Shown here: piece by piece, positions 25,678 to 34,256 of the stretch
Position numbering within the stretch: position 1 is the stretch's first letter
How the letters are laid out: every line of letters begins with the position of its first letter
From: JAVBOP01 sp031550405
GTDB taxonomy: Bacteria > Bacteroidota > Ignavibacteria > Kapaibacteriales > UBA2268
Length of the DNA stretch: 42,147 nucleotides
NCBI GenBank assembly: GCA_031550405.1
Contig: JAVBOP010000049.1
Span: 1-42,147 of the forward strand
Direction of reading: 5' to 3'
Notes under the pieces: model-generated
What the model was told of the DNA's origin: nothing
The model's database searches: none
Seen by the model: only the letters and a program-made list of their open reading frames with translations
Position numbers and translations under genes: made by a program

Positions 25678-25921
25678 TATCTGCAATAAAATAATTTATT
25701 ATTTCCACAAGTTTTTTGGTATTTTGCTTATTAATATATTCATTCAACGAAAGAATTTTGCTTCTAAAATCTTCATTTTTCTTTTGCTGATGAAGATTGA
25801 CGCGGCGCAGAGATATTAGCGTGTTGTCCGTAATTTCCTCTCGCTGCCTTTCTTTTAGCGCTTTTTCACGCTTAAAAAGCATAATTTCATTTTTATTTTT
25901 AGGAATATATTTGATTGACAT
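25670..25921 (-). CDS. Small basic protein, unknown
   Basis: 83 residues, rich in Lys, Arg, Glu and Gln, predicted mainly helical (LFKREKALKERQREEI, QQKKNEDFRSKILSLNEYIN, KLVEIINYFI). No signal peptide or membrane segment, and no recognised family. It starts 5 bases after the lipoprotein stop at 25927 and is followed 35 bases later by folB, so it is likely a member of this minus-strand operon. Its stop codon lies inside palindrome copy 7, so the C-terminus may have been redefined by that element. Confidence 0.5.
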   Translation of the reverse strand: MSIKYIPKNKNEIMLFKREKALKERQREEITDNTLISLRRVNLHQQKKNEDFRSKILSLNEYINKQNTKKLVEIINYFIADIN

Positions 25922-25926
25922 AGTTT

Positions 25927-26436
25927 TTAATCGGTAATCTCATATTTTTTCCTGAGAGAATTATACAAAAATACTGCATCGTAAGTAAACGTATTATTTG
26001 GCAGTTCCGGCTTTTCCTTATAAAATTGAACTTCCAAAGTTACAGCCGGCAATACGTTTGTTTTAGTTGTCGGCGGAATATATCTAACTTCAGTTTTATT
26101 TTCTGTGGTATCGCCTTTTTTAGTTTTCGTTTCCTTCGTTTCAACTCCGCCGGGCGAAGTGTATGTGGATATTTTTGTTAAGTCTTTATTTTCCACAACG
26201 ATAAAGTATTTGTAGTTATTTTCGACCGCCAATTCTGCGCTTCGCAATAAAGCGTAATCGCCAACATCTTCCTGTTTTGTGCTTGAATTTCCAAAATAGT
26301 AAACCATGGCTCTATCGGGAGCGTAAAAAGTTTCTTTGTATCCACCGCCAAATTCATCATACTTTTTATATCCGGTTTGGCAAGCCACACAAACAAACAA
26401 CGTTATGAATAACAATAAGATACAATATTTTTTCAT
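25927..26436 (-). CDS. CC0125/CC1285-type lipoprotein
   Basis: 169 residues. Lipoprotein signal MKKYCILLLFITLFVCVACQ (lipobox VACQ). Right after it comes TGYKKYDEFGGGYKET, then MVYYFGNSSTKQEDVGDYALLRSAELAVENNYKYFIVVEN. These match the CC0125/CC1285 lipoprotein family, where a TGY..GGY start and an ALLRAAE.....YF.I core are conserved. The middle (about 105-135) is Lys/Thr-rich and low complexity. Probable periplasmic lipoprotein of unknown function, in a minus-strand cluster with the PAS protein upstream and folB downstream. Confidence 0.72.
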   Translation of the reverse strand: MKKYCILLLFITLFVCVACQTGYKKYDEFGGGYKETFYAPDRAMVYYFGNSSTKQEDVGDYALLRSAELAVENNYKYFIVVENKDLTKISTYTSPGGVETKETKTKKGDTTENKTEVRYIPPTTKTNVLPAVTLEVQFYKEKPELPNNTFTYDAVFLYNSLRKKYEITD

Positions 26437-26492
26437 TAAAACCTCAATAATTTAAATTATTTATAAATTTTTTTGATATGCCCAAAATATCA

Positions 26493-26514
26493 TTTATTAA
26501 TTTTTATTCATAAA
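26493..26514. repeat. 22-bp palindrome, copy 8 (TTTATTAA-TTTTTA-TTCATAAA)
   Basis: One arm mismatch; otherwise identical to copy 5. It ends 4 bases before the stop codon of the PAS protein (26519). Confidence 0.8.
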
Positions 26515-26518
26515 TATC

Positions 26519-27457
26519 CTAACGAACCTTATCGTGAGGATATTTGTGAAAAATACGCAAAAGCTTTATAGGCTCAAAAGATGCATCCCGCAAAATGAGC
26601 TGTTTTACTTGCAAACTCTGAGTTTCTACATTAAAAAATCCTTTCTTTTCAATATTTTCATCTATCGATTTTTCAAGAAAATTCAAATTATAATCATCAA
26701 ATATTTCCCTGTCCTTAATGCCTTTCACCAATTTTTTATCTATTTTTGAAATCCCGCAAAAAGCAATATTTGCATACTCAATATCGTAGTCGGGAAAATT
26801 GTTTATCGCAATTGGAATAGGAATATTATCTAAGTATAACTGAAACAATCTCAACTGCTTAGCATTTGCTGAACTTTGCTTCATCAGATAATTTTGATTC
26901 GTCTCCAATTCATTAATTCTTGCTTCAAAAACAGCTTTTTTATCCGATAATTGCGCAATAACTTTCAGCAAATTATTGTGTTGCATTTGGTAATATCTAT
27001 TCTGAGAATTCGTATCGCTATTTTGCGGCTTAAATAAATTATTTGATGAAAATATTAACAACACTCCATGCTGTTCACCGTTAATATTATTGGCAGGGCT
27101 AATTTTAAGTGAATAATTTTTAGCTTTTATCGACACATCGATATGACATAATTTATTAGCAGAAATTGCATTTTTTATTGTACCGCTTATCGAATTAAGT
27201 GCTTCAAAATCATGAGTTATCAAATCAGAAAACATTTTGCCTTCCAATCTTACCTTCAACATAAAATTGGAATTTGTTGAGAAAAAAATTGATTTTGCAG
27301 GATAATTAATAAATTTAATAATTTGTTTTTTATCTAATATTATTATGCCTTCATCTACTAAATTCAATGTATCATACATAATTTTAGAAAATTTATTGCC
27401 TGTTTCTTCCATGTTCTCATTTTTTTCCATTTGAATAAATTCATAAAAACTATTCAT
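26519..27457 (-). CDS. PAS-domain protein without output domain
   Basis: 312 residues. A short N-terminal helix is followed by a first PAS-like domain (about 25-130: LVDEGIIILDKKQIIKFINYPAKSIFF, GVLLIFSSNN), a coiled-coil linker (about 140-205) and a second PAS domain (about 205-300: LYLDNIPIPIAINNFPDYDIEYANIAFCGISKIDKKLVKG). No kinase, GGDEF, HTH or methyl-acceptor segment is present. It therefore probably acts as a sensor or adaptor for a separate partner. The frame starts at 27457; ATG 27430 (MEKNENMEETG) is an alternative. A TATATTTG box on this strand at 27461-27468 would give almost no leader for the longer start, favouring 27430. Divergent from grpE. Confidence 0.7.
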   Translation of the reverse strand: MNSFYEFIQMEKNENMEETGNKFSKIMYDTLNLVDEGIIILDKKQIIKFINYPAKSIFFSTNSNFMLKVRLEGKMFSDLITHDFEALNSISGTIKNAISANKLCHIDVSIKAKNYSLKISPANNINGEQHGVLLIFSSNNLFKPQNSDTNSQNRYYQMQHNNLLKVIAQLSDKKAVFEARINELETNQNYLMKQSSANAKQLRLFQLYLDNIPIPIAINNFPDYDIEYANIAFCGISKIDKKLVKGIKDREIFDDYNLNFLEKSIDENIEKKGFFNVETQSLQVKQLILRDASFEPIKLLRIFHKYPHDKVR

Positions 27458-27460
27458 TTA

Positions 27461-27468
27461 CAAATATA
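27461..27468 (-). promoter_or_regulatory. Candidate -7 element of the PAS/lipoprotein/folB operon
   Basis: TATATTTG on the minus strand, with ATTG (27490-27487) 18 bases upstream as a weak -33. It sits 3 bases before the longer start codon at 27457. Confidence 0.35.
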
Positions 27469-27596
27469 ACTTAAAAAATGCAATCCCAATAATTTTATTC
27501 TCTATTATTTAACTGTGTATTCGAATATGGAGCAAAATTTGTATATTGCAATAGTTTTGATTAAGCTATTGTTTTAAATTTAATGTTTGAAAACAG

Positions 27597-28256
27597 ATGG
27601 AAAATAAGAAAAAACATCATAACAGTCATACTTCGCCAAAAGAGATTATGGAAAAATTGAATACAGTATACGGAAAAAATCCTGCGCAAAATATTCCGAT
27701 AAATGATAATAATTGCGAAGAAAAAAATATGGATTCAGGTGAAATCAACGGCATAAACCAGCGCTGCGACTCGTTGGAGACGGTAAACCAAGAACTTAAT
27801 GCCACAATCGAAGAGCTGTTAAACGAAAAAAATGAGCTTGAAGAGCAGCTGCGGCGCAGAATGGCGGAATTTGAAAATTTTAAACGGAGAACCGACAAGG
27901 AAAAAAGCGATTTATTGGAATATGGAGTTGCTAAATTGTTAGTTAAGTGCATTGATTTGTTAGATGATATAAAAAATGCAGAGCAGGCAGCAAATAGTAC
28001 CGACAATATTGCCTCTGTTCAAAAAGGTCTGGGCATTATCAGTCAGAAAACGGCTAAACTGTTTGAAGAAGAAGGAGTTAAGCAAATGGATACCAAGATA
28101 GGTGATGATTTTGATGTGAATCTGCACGAGGCTCTAATGCGACAACCTTCGGAATTGCCTGAAAATAAGATTGTTATGATTTTACAGAATGGGTATTTTT
28201 ATAAAGACAAGGTGCTGCGATATGCTAAAGTGGCTACATCTGCCGGTGACAATTAA
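27597..28256 (+). CDS. grpE: GrpE nucleotide exchange factor
   Basis: 219 residues. Partner of DnaK; it releases ADP from the chaperone. The N-terminal 55 residues are polar and disordered. A long coiled coil follows (about 55-110, RCDSLETVNQELNATIEELL, LEEQLRRRMAEFENFKRRTDKEKSD). The four-helix dimer part has LLVKCIDLLDDIKNAEQA and GLGIISQKTAKLFEEEGVKQM, and the C-terminal beta domain has FDVNLHEALMR, VMILQNGYFYKDKVLRYAKVAVS-type spelling (here KVATSAGDN). Normal length. dnaJ, usually next to grpE, is not adjacent. No CIRCE-type repeat is visible upstream. Confidence 0.95.
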   Translation: MENKKKHHNSHTSPKEIMEKLNTVYGKNPAQNIPINDNNCEEKNMDSGEINGINQRCDSLETVNQELNATIEELLNEKNELEEQLRRRMAEFENFKRRTDKEKSDLLEYGVAKLLVKCIDLLDDIKNAEQAANSTDNIASVQKGLGIISQKTAKLFEEEGVKQMDTKIGDDFDVNLHEALMRQPSELPENKIVMILQNGYFYKDKVLRYAKVATSAGDN

Positions 28257-28634
28257 ATTTTTAATTTTAATATTATAAGCTGATGTATTTCAGCGGTTTA
28301 TATTATTTGACCATACTCAATTCCAACAAACTATATATTGGATTTTTATGAAAATATATTCATAAACCTTGCCATGTTTTTATATATTTTTACATTTTGA
28401 ATGATGTTTTCTACCTTGCACAGCAAATTATTATTAAAAATTTTTAAATAAGATTATGCAGATATGCTTTTTCAAGCAATTGGTGTAATACCTGATTGAT
28501 CTTGAGTAAAATTTACATTATTTGGAGCTGGTGCGTAACAATATGGTAAATAAGCAGTACAGTATATAATTAGATTTACCGTTCTATTCGAAATATTCTA
28601 TTATTCCTGCTTGCTAATATCTAATACCTTAATC
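28257..28634. other. Intergenic region between grpE and the OmpA-like gene
   Basis: 378 bases, AT-rich, with palindrome copy 9. I see no gene, terminator with T-run, or clear consensus promoter. Confidence 0.6.
28345..28366. repeat. 22-bp palindrome, copy 9 (TTTATGAA-AATATA-TTCATAAA)
   Basis: Perfect 8-bp arms, 88 bases downstream of the grpE stop. Confidence 0.88.
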
Positions 28635-30575
28635 ATGAAGAAAAATGAATTTTTATTAATAATTCTTGCCTGTATATTGCCATATACTGTTTTGGCTGAT
28701 AATTTTTTAGATGACGAAAAGATTGCCATACATCCCAAAGCGGGCATATATTACAATATATATCAAGCGGATTTCGACTCGTTCACGAATGCTATCTCGT
28801 GTGATGGCATAACTTATAAGAATGGACATGGCTTTGGATATGGTCTTGGCATAGCATTGGAACGCAGCTTTGGCAGCAGATTTCAGTTGAGTTTCGGTCT
28901 GAATTATGTTAAGCGGAGCGGCAGCCTGTATGACGATTTTAAATATAGTTACCGCGACGACGACATGCAAATCAAAAAAGCTACTGTTCGCAGCCAAATT
29001 GATGCCGCCCTGTATTATTTGGAATTGCAGCCGGATATGCGCTATGTCCTGGTGGACAATCTGATAAACGGTCCATTTCGGGCTTATGCGGGCATTCGCT
29101 GCAATATCGCTGCTATCAATGAGTTCGAGCAATATGAAACAGTTATATCGCCAAATGATGTATATTTTAAAAATAATTTTAATAAAAAGTCCCGTACCCG
29201 CGACCTTGCATCGGGCAAAATAGGCGATATTAACCGCATTGGCCTTGGGTGCAGTATCGGCTTCGATAACCTCCTGAAAGTGAGCGATCGGATACATTGG
29301 ACACAGCAGATAGGCTTCGACTATAATTTTACCGATGTCGCCCAAAACGTCGATTGGAAGACACATGCGCTGCATTTCAGCATGGGCTTGCGGTTCAGTA
29401 TTGGCAATGACAAGCCTTATTTTGGCGACACTGTTGAGGTTGCGGAACTGCCTGAGGAAAAAGCTCCCGAACCGGTGCAACGGGTTGTTCCGCCCAATCT
29501 AATCATAGAGCCTGCAGGATTTGACGGGGTGATATATACGGGCACAGAGCTGCTTGCAACCAAGCCGGTGGTCAATGCCGTGTTTTTTGACAACAATTCT
29601 GCCGAAGTGCCTAACTATATAAAATATGAATACTTAACCATAGACGATTATTATTATATGGATGCCCTTAAGCAGCATGACCATATACTGCCTCGCATTG
29701 CAGCGATATTAAAAGCCAATCCCACTGCCTCTGTTACATTGGAAGGAGCTACTGCTGGTGCGCAATTCGAACCAAAAGGCGTGGAGCTTGCCAAAGAAAG
29801 AGCAGCGAATATTAAACAAATTTTCATTAATCTCGGTATTGATGCTACCCGCATTAAAACGGCTGCACGAACTATGCCGCGCTATCCTTCTAACAATAAG
29901 CATAAAGAAGGAGTTATGGAAAATCAGCGCGTGGATATCTGGCTGCATAATGCTCAATTGCAGGAATATGTTGATTTTTTGCGATTTGCCGAGCTGGACG
30001 GTCAATTGCAGTATGAGGCAGCGATAATAAATTCAAGCGATACGGGCAGCCTGTATTCCACAATTGCAGATACTTCGGTGAAGGCTGCTGGAAGCGGAGT
30101 ATATGGTTTTAAGATAAAAAAACGTTTAAAAGAAAATGAGCGTTTTTTATATGGCGAGGCGATTCTTTCTTTGCATAACTACCATAAATCGGTAGATGAT
30201 ACGCTAAATACATCTGTTTTGGATACTGTTAATGTCGAAAAAATATATGACCGGTTTGAAGCTATTTTGAGGTTTGACTATAACAGCGATATTTTAAGCA
30301 ATGAGAATAAACATTTATTAAAACAGCTTGTGGATAAATTGCCGGAAGGCTATACAATACAGATACTTGGCAGTGCCGATGCTTTGGGTAGCGATGCAAG
30401 AAACCAACAGCTATCTAACCGTCGGGCAGCTGTAACCCGTGATTATATTAATTCGCTGAAGAAAGACAAATTTAAATTTGAGACTGGCATAAATAACAAT
30501 CCAGTCAAAATCAGCGAAGCCACACCGCAAGGCCGCTTTCTTAACCGCTGCATGACCTTGCGCATAAAGAAGTAG
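28635..30575 (+). CDS. OmpA-family outer-membrane protein with two OmpA domains
   Basis: 646 residues from ATG 28635, which starts the signal peptide (MKKNEFLLIILACILPYTVLA); a TTG 8 codons upstream is unlikely. Residues 25-265 form a beta-barrel or barrel-like N-domain (GFGYGLGIALERSFGSRFQLSFGLNYV, LHFSMGLRFSIG). A Pro-rich hinge (PEEKAPEPVQRVVPPN) leads to a first OmpA-C-like domain (about 318-445: AVFFDNNSAEVP, VTLEGATAG, ELAKERAANIKQIFINLGIDATRI). A second one lies at about 545-646: LRFDYNSDILSNENKHLLKQL, IQILGSADALGSDARNQQLSNRRAAVTRDYI. OmpA-C domains bind peptidoglycan, so the protein probably anchors the outer membrane to the wall twice. Two such modules in one chain are uncommon. Confidence 0.85.
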   Translation: MKKNEFLLIILACILPYTVLADNFLDDEKIAIHPKAGIYYNIYQADFDSFTNAISCDGITYKNGHGFGYGLGIALERSFGSRFQLSFGLNYVKRSGSLYDDFKYSYRDDDMQIKKATVRSQIDAALYYLELQPDMRYVLVDNLINGPFRAYAGIRCNIAAINEFEQYETVISPNDVYFKNNFNKKSRTRDLASGKIGDINRIGLGCSIGFDNLLKVSDRIHWTQQIGFDYNFTDVAQNVDWKTHALHFSMGLRFSIGNDKPYFGDTVEVAELPEEKAPEPVQRVVPPNLIIEPAGFDGVIYTGTELLATKPVVNAVFFDNNSAEVPNYIKYEYLTIDDYYYMDALKQHDHILPRIAAILKANPTASVTLEGATAGAQFEPKGVELAKERAANIKQIFINLGIDATRIKTAARTMPRYPSNNKHKEGVMENQRVDIWLHNAQLQEYVDFLRFAELDGQLQYEAAIINSSDTGSLYSTIADTSVKAAGSGVYGFKIKKRLKENERFLYGEAILSLHNYHKSVDDTLNTSVLDTVNVEKIYDRFEAILRFDYNSDILSNENKHLLKQLVDKLPEGYTIQILGSADALGSDARNQQLSNRRAAVTRDYINSLKKDKFKFETGINNNPVKISEATPQGRFLNRCMTLRIKK

Positions 30576-30631
30576 AGAAACTTGTTTCGAGTATGGCAAG
30601 ACAACAAGATTTTAATCTTATGTCATGAAGT

Positions 30632-30653
30632 TTTATGAATTTTTATTCATTTT
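30632..30653. repeat. 22-bp palindrome, copy 10 (TTTATGAA-TTTTTA-TTCATTTT)
   Basis: 20 of 22 identical to copy 5. It encodes the last residues and the stop codon (NS-stop) of the MFS gene on the minus strand and lies 57 bases after the OmpA-like stop. Confidence 0.75.
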
Positions 30654-32060
30654 TCTTGCAAAAAATATTAACCCTGTTGTGCCGGCAATGCCGATGCATA
30701 AAAAAGGCAGCCATAAAAGCCACGGAGAATATGTATGCCACAATAAGTCAGTGATACCAACGGCATTCAAGCCAGTTTTTTGCATGAGCAGTTCGATGGC
30801 ATTGGCGTGAGTGGACTGAATATTTGGGTATTTTTCTGCTAAATATTGCATAGCCAGAGCGGATTTTTCCCCAAAATTTTTGTATATAATACCACCAATA
30901 ATTCCACCGCCCGAAAGACCAAAAGCCCATGCAAGATTGGCATATCCAAGATAGAGCGAACGGGCATCATCAGGCGCTATACTGCTTAAGTATTCGCTAA
31001 TACGTGGTGTTATAGTTATTTCACCTATGGCAAGCACAAACACGCCTGCTATGAGTACGCCGCCGTTCATTGTAAATCCAGCCGTGAATAAGCCTAATGA
31101 AACAAGCAACATACCCAAAGCGCACATGAACAGTATGTTGCGGCGTGCGGTTATCCACGAGGCAAAAGCCACGAAAAGCACCAGCATTGTGGAATTGATG
31201 TTGTATATCCACTCAAACGAAATCATTGTGCCGCGCGCTGTGCCGTATTGCATAAATTGGGGCAGGAACGCAGCAATGGCGCTGGTGTCTGACCAGTCAA
31301 GCACGAAATTGGGCAGCGTTTCGTAGAATTGCATGTGATTTATCGTGAAGCCTGTGATTAGGAGCAGAAAGATGAGGACTTCCGGGCGCATTATATTTCG
31401 CACTGTCTGCCTTAATATGTTAGCGCTTTCATTTAGTATCTCACTTATTGATAATGGCTTACGCGTATTGGGATTTACATCTTCCTTGACAAGCAAAAGC
31501 AAGATGAAGTTCAGTAAATATACGGTGGCACTGCCGTAAAAGACCCATTTCCATGAAAATCCTTTTAGATAAACGGAGAATGTCGGACCCAAAAAGTAGG
31601 CGATATTCACAAATGTCATGTATATTCCCCAGCCGAAAGCGGTATTTTTGCCTGCAAGTGCCTTTGATACTTGGCCTTGCAGCGCAGGTTTGAACACTCC
31701 CATGCCCAGACCGAGTATCAGCGTGCTGAATAAAAACGGGTAGAATGTGCGGAAATTGCCAAGCAGTATGAAGCCTGCAACGATGAGTACTGACGAGATG
31801 AACATGAGCTTTTTTCTGCCGTATCTATCTGCAAAACCACCAGTTAGTACTGGCGATATATTTTGCACCAATGCCCACCAGAAAAATATCAGCCCTTTCA
31901 CTGTATGTTCCCAATGCAGCCCGCCTGCTATGTCCTTTTGCGCTATATACACGGGCATTTGCAGCAAAACTATCCAGTATGCCAGTCGTTCCACAGTTTG
32001 TACTACATTAAGCAGCCAAAATTGACGTGGATATGTTTTAATAGTATATATAAAATTCAT
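30633..32060 (-). CDS. MFS transporter
   Basis: 475 residues with about twelve hydrophobic segments and no signal peptide. The MFS loop 2-3 motif A is clear: GGFADRYGRKKLMFISS. Other MFS features are GLGMGVFKPALQGQVSKAL in helix 4 and GEITITPRISEYLSSIAPDDARSLYLGYANLAWAFGLSGGGIIGG in the C-half, which recalls peptide or drug exporter-like members. Substrate unknown. The protein ends in charged KMNKNS, whose last codons and stop are supplied by palindrome copy 10. A membrane AraC regulator lies 137 bases upstream on the same strand (33343-32198) and may control it. Confidence 0.85.
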   Translation of the reverse strand: MNFIYTIKTYPRQFWLLNVVQTVERLAYWIVLLQMPVYIAQKDIAGGLHWEHTVKGLIFFWWALVQNISPVLTGGFADRYGRKKLMFISSVLIVAGFILLGNFRTFYPFLFSTLILGLGMGVFKPALQGQVSKALAGKNTAFGWGIYMTFVNIAYFLGPTFSVYLKGFSWKWVFYGSATVYLLNFILLLLVKEDVNPNTRKPLSISEILNESANILRQTVRNIMRPEVLIFLLLITGFTINHMQFYETLPNFVLDWSDTSAIAAFLPQFMQYGTARGTMISFEWIYNINSTMLVLFVAFASWITARRNILFMCALGMLLVSLGLFTAGFTMNGGVLIAGVFVLAIGEITITPRISEYLSSIAPDDARSLYLGYANLAWAFGLSGGGIIGGIIYKNFGEKSALAMQYLAEKYPNIQSTHANAIELLMQKTGLNAVGITDLLWHTYSPWLLWLPFLCIGIAGTTGLIFFARKMNKNS

Positions 32061-32074
32061 ATAGATGCCAAAAG

Positions 32075-32096
32075 ATTATTAAAATTTATTCAGAAA
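32075..32096. repeat. 22-bp palindrome, copy 11 (ATTATTAA-AATTTA-TTCAGAAA)
   Basis: One base different from copy 4. It lies 15 bases upstream of the MFS start codon. Confidence 0.65.
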
Positions 32097-32173
32097 TTAT
32101 TTTTTAACTTAATTACGGCGTAATAGTCAAAATTAATAAGAGAGATATAATATTGCTATTATTGGCATGATGA

Positions 32174-32195
32174 TAAATTAAAAAATATTCATAAA
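32174..32195. repeat. 22-bp palindrome, copy 12 (TAAATTAA-AAAATA-TTCATAAA)
   Basis: Exact reverse complement of copy 7, 6.5 kb away. It starts 2 bases after the stop codon of the AraC-type regulator. Confidence 0.8.
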
Positions 32196-32197
32196 TA

Positions 32198-33343
32198 TTA
32201 TGTTGTGTTTTCGGATGGAGATTTGCGAAATTCGGCGGGGGTCTGGCTGGTATAGCGCTTGAAGAATACATTGAAAGAGGAAATACTCTTAAATCCAACT
32301 TTTTCAGCTACTTCAATAAGGTTTGTCCGATTATTGGCATCTGATAGCAGCTGTTTGGCTTCGTCAATCCGATAACGATTGACAAAACCTATGAAATTCT
32401 CGCCAAAATCCTCCTTGATTATCAAAGATAAATAGGTACGATTTGTCCCAAGTTCCTTTACAACAGAATCCAATCTCAGGTCGGGATTAAGATATATCCT
32501 GTTATTTTCCATCAACTTCATTAAATCTGCCTGCAATTGAGCTCGGGTGGTTGCTGGAATATTTATTGACTTATTTTTTCCATTATCTTCATTTTCTTCG
32601 ACAATCGGCTCATTTTTCGTGAAAATATCCTGCTGGCTTGCACCAAGACAGGCAACAACCAGGTAAAAAGCCGCATAAAAGAAATTGCTGAAGTCATTTA
32701 AATAAAGGCTATTAAATGTGGCTGGCAAATCGAAAAATGTAATAAATCCAATTACGATAAACAGACCTAATAAATATGGCAGCCATGATAAACTAATCTT
32801 TTCACTGTAAGAAAATTGTCGAGCAATTGCCTTTTTATGATGCTGATACATCCTTGCTGATTTACAGGCAAATATGCAAAATACCACAATGAAATGTAAA
32901 TATACTGCGATGCGAAGCCATAAAAATGGATTGCCTGTATTGTCTCTAATCTCATCAAATGAATATAGAACCGGATTTGTAGCGATAATGCTCAACACAG
33001 CATATACAGCAAGATAAAAAGCCATAGTACAGCCAAACTGTATGATTATATGTCTGTTATTTTCATTGGGCTGCATTAGTGTTTTCAGGTAAATATATAT
33101 GATATATACCAAAAATATACAATAAGTACTATAAAAAAAATCAAAATTTTGAAGGCTGTAATTGTAGGCAAAATAAGAGCGCACTGCCGAACTGCCATTG
33201 AATATTGTCGCTCCCAATGCCGCAATGGAGAGAATCGTTCTCGCTTTGCTGCCATTTCCAAGCACGAAAAGCAAAATTGTGCAGAACAGGCATGAAAGAA
33301 TTAATGTCGTTGATGATATTAAAAATAAATCGTATGCTATCAT
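32198..33343 (-). CDS. Membrane-anchored AraC-family regulator
   Basis: 381 residues from ATG 33343. The frame extends to 33415, but a TATCTTTG box at 33375-33382 and the hydrophobic start (MIAYDLFLISSTTLILSCLF) favour the shorter form. The N-terminal half has about seven transmembrane helices. The C-terminal about 105 residues are an AraC HTH pair: LDSVVKELGTNRTYLSLIIKEDFGENFIGFVNRYRIDEAKQLL, then LIEVAEKVGFKSISSFNVFFKRYTSQTPAEFRKS. This layout (7TM sensor fused to HTH_18) is frequent in Bacteroidota. It probably senses a membrane or extracellular cue; the MFS gene behind it is a plausible target. Confidence 0.85.
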   Translation of the reverse strand: MIAYDLFLISSTTLILSCLFCTILLFVLGNGSKARTILSIAALGATIFNGSSAVRSYFAYNYSLQNFDFFYSTYCIFLVYIIYIYLKTLMQPNENNRHIIIQFGCTMAFYLAVYAVLSIIATNPVLYSFDEIRDNTGNPFLWLRIAVYLHFIVVFCIFACKSARMYQHHKKAIARQFSYSEKISLSWLPYLLGLFIVIGFITFFDLPATFNSLYLNDFSNFFYAAFYLVVACLGASQQDIFTKNEPIVEENEDNGKNKSINIPATTRAQLQADLMKLMENNRIYLNPDLRLDSVVKELGTNRTYLSLIIKEDFGENFIGFVNRYRIDEAKQLLSDANNRTNLIEVAEKVGFKSISSFNVFFKRYTSQTPAEFRKSPSENTT

Positions 33344-33374
33344 GTTTTCAATTTTAAAGCTCAAACAAGCTGCA

Positions 33375-33382
33375 CAAAGATA
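33375..33382 (-). promoter_or_regulatory. Candidate -7 element of the AraC-type gene
   Basis: TATCTTTG on the minus strand (plus strand CAAAGATA) matches TAnnTTTG. Predicted start near 33370 leaves a 27-base leader before ATG 33343. No -33 match. Confidence 0.35.
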
Positions 33383-33420
33383 AGCATTTTTTACAAGTAG
33401 AGATATTAACGGCATAATTT

Positions 33421-33806
33421 TGTAAAATCAATCAGCCTGTTGTATAATTAATTGAAAATATATTGATTATAGATTGATATTTTGCAAAATTGATAAATAT
33501 AAAAAGCGTTATGTAGTTTATATTTTTCAGAGTTGTCTACTATAAACTCGCCTTATCCTGTTTCCTTGAATAAAATATCTATATTCGTTTGTAGTGACAG
33601 ACCTATGCGTCTGCCCCAAAATACCAATGCTCCACATGCCCATATTGTTTGCGCCGCCATTGCCATCAGTATTATTTGCGTTGTTAAGCCTTATGTGAAT
33701 GAGCTTGCTTCCCCAAAAGTTCGTTTACTTTCAATGCCTGCACATTGGCCAATTCTGTTGTACATATTCCTACGAATGCAAATAATAATACCAAATTTTC
33801 ATAAAT
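33421..33806. other. Intergenic region with a REP-like GC-rich hairpin
   Basis: 386 bases without a recognisable gene. It contains CAGAC-CTATGC-GTCTG (33598-33613), a small palindrome followed by CCCC, which recalls the short GC-rich REP-like repeats dispersed in many FCB genomes. It ends with a half-site of the 22-bp palindrome (TTCATAAA, 33798-33805), 1-2 bases before the next stop codon. Confidence 0.45.
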
Positions 33807-34256
33807 CTATTCTTCCAATTTTATTGCTGATTTAATAATTATTTGTGATATTCCATTCAGTCCAGCGGTGAATATGTCATGGCGATATACTGGATATACC
33901 TTTTCTTCCTCGGAAGCAATAGTATAGCTGATTCGTACCTTAAATTCTTTTTTAAACGAATTTGGGAACCAAGTTGGTGTACATTCTGGTCTGGCACAAA
34001 AACATTTCACCGGAAAATCATAAATATCTATTGGCAAATCATATGTTAACAAAGTGTCTTTTAAATCAGTTGTAATGATAAAATAACCATGTGCAACACC
34101 ATAATCTTCTTCAATAATTACGCCCGCTCCGCCGTCATAACCTGCTATATAGCAATCTACTTGCATAAGATCGTTATTATCATCTTCCGTACATCCCACG
34201 GCTGCCAAGCATATCGCCAACACCGGCAGCCATTTCAAAATTTTTGTTGTCTTCAT
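33807..34256 (-). CDS. Small lipoprotein, unknown
   Basis: 149 residues. Lipoprotein signal MKTTKILKWLPVLAICLAAVGC (lipobox AVGC) followed by an acidic TEDDNND spacer, a pattern common for surface-exposed or outer-membrane lipoproteins in this phylum. The mature domain is beta-rich (VDCYIAGYDGGAGVIIEEDYGVAHGYFIITTD, KEFKVRISYTIASEEEKVYPV), with a Cys trio (VKCFCARPEC) that could form disulphides. No family recognised. Single gene. A GTAGC-N7-GCTAC palindrome (34294-34310) lies 38 bases upstream and might be an operator. Confidence 0.65.
   Translation of the reverse strand: MKTTKILKWLPVLAICLAAVGCTEDDNNDLMQVDCYIAGYDGGAGVIIEEDYGVAHGYFIITTDLKDTLLTYDLPIDIYDFPVKCFCARPECTPTWFPNSFKKEFKVRISYTIASEEEKVYPVYRHDIFTAGLNGISQIIIKSAIKLEE

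Noticed and set aside
5667..28420. TAnnTTGCA strings (5666, 14935, 27542, 28412) as promoters
   Set aside because: They resemble TAnnTTTG with one T missing and none has a TTTG at the right distance, so they are too weak to list.
28707..29480. 257-codon minus-strand frame
   Set aside because: Complement of the OmpA-like barrel region, no homology features, and the plus-strand gene has a signal peptide and clear domains.
33533..33835. 100-codon plus-strand frame beside the lipoprotein gene
   Set aside because: No recognisable domain, no ribosome site, and it overlaps the 3' end of the convincing minus-strand lipoprotein. The span is better explained as intergenic DNA with a REP-like hairpin.
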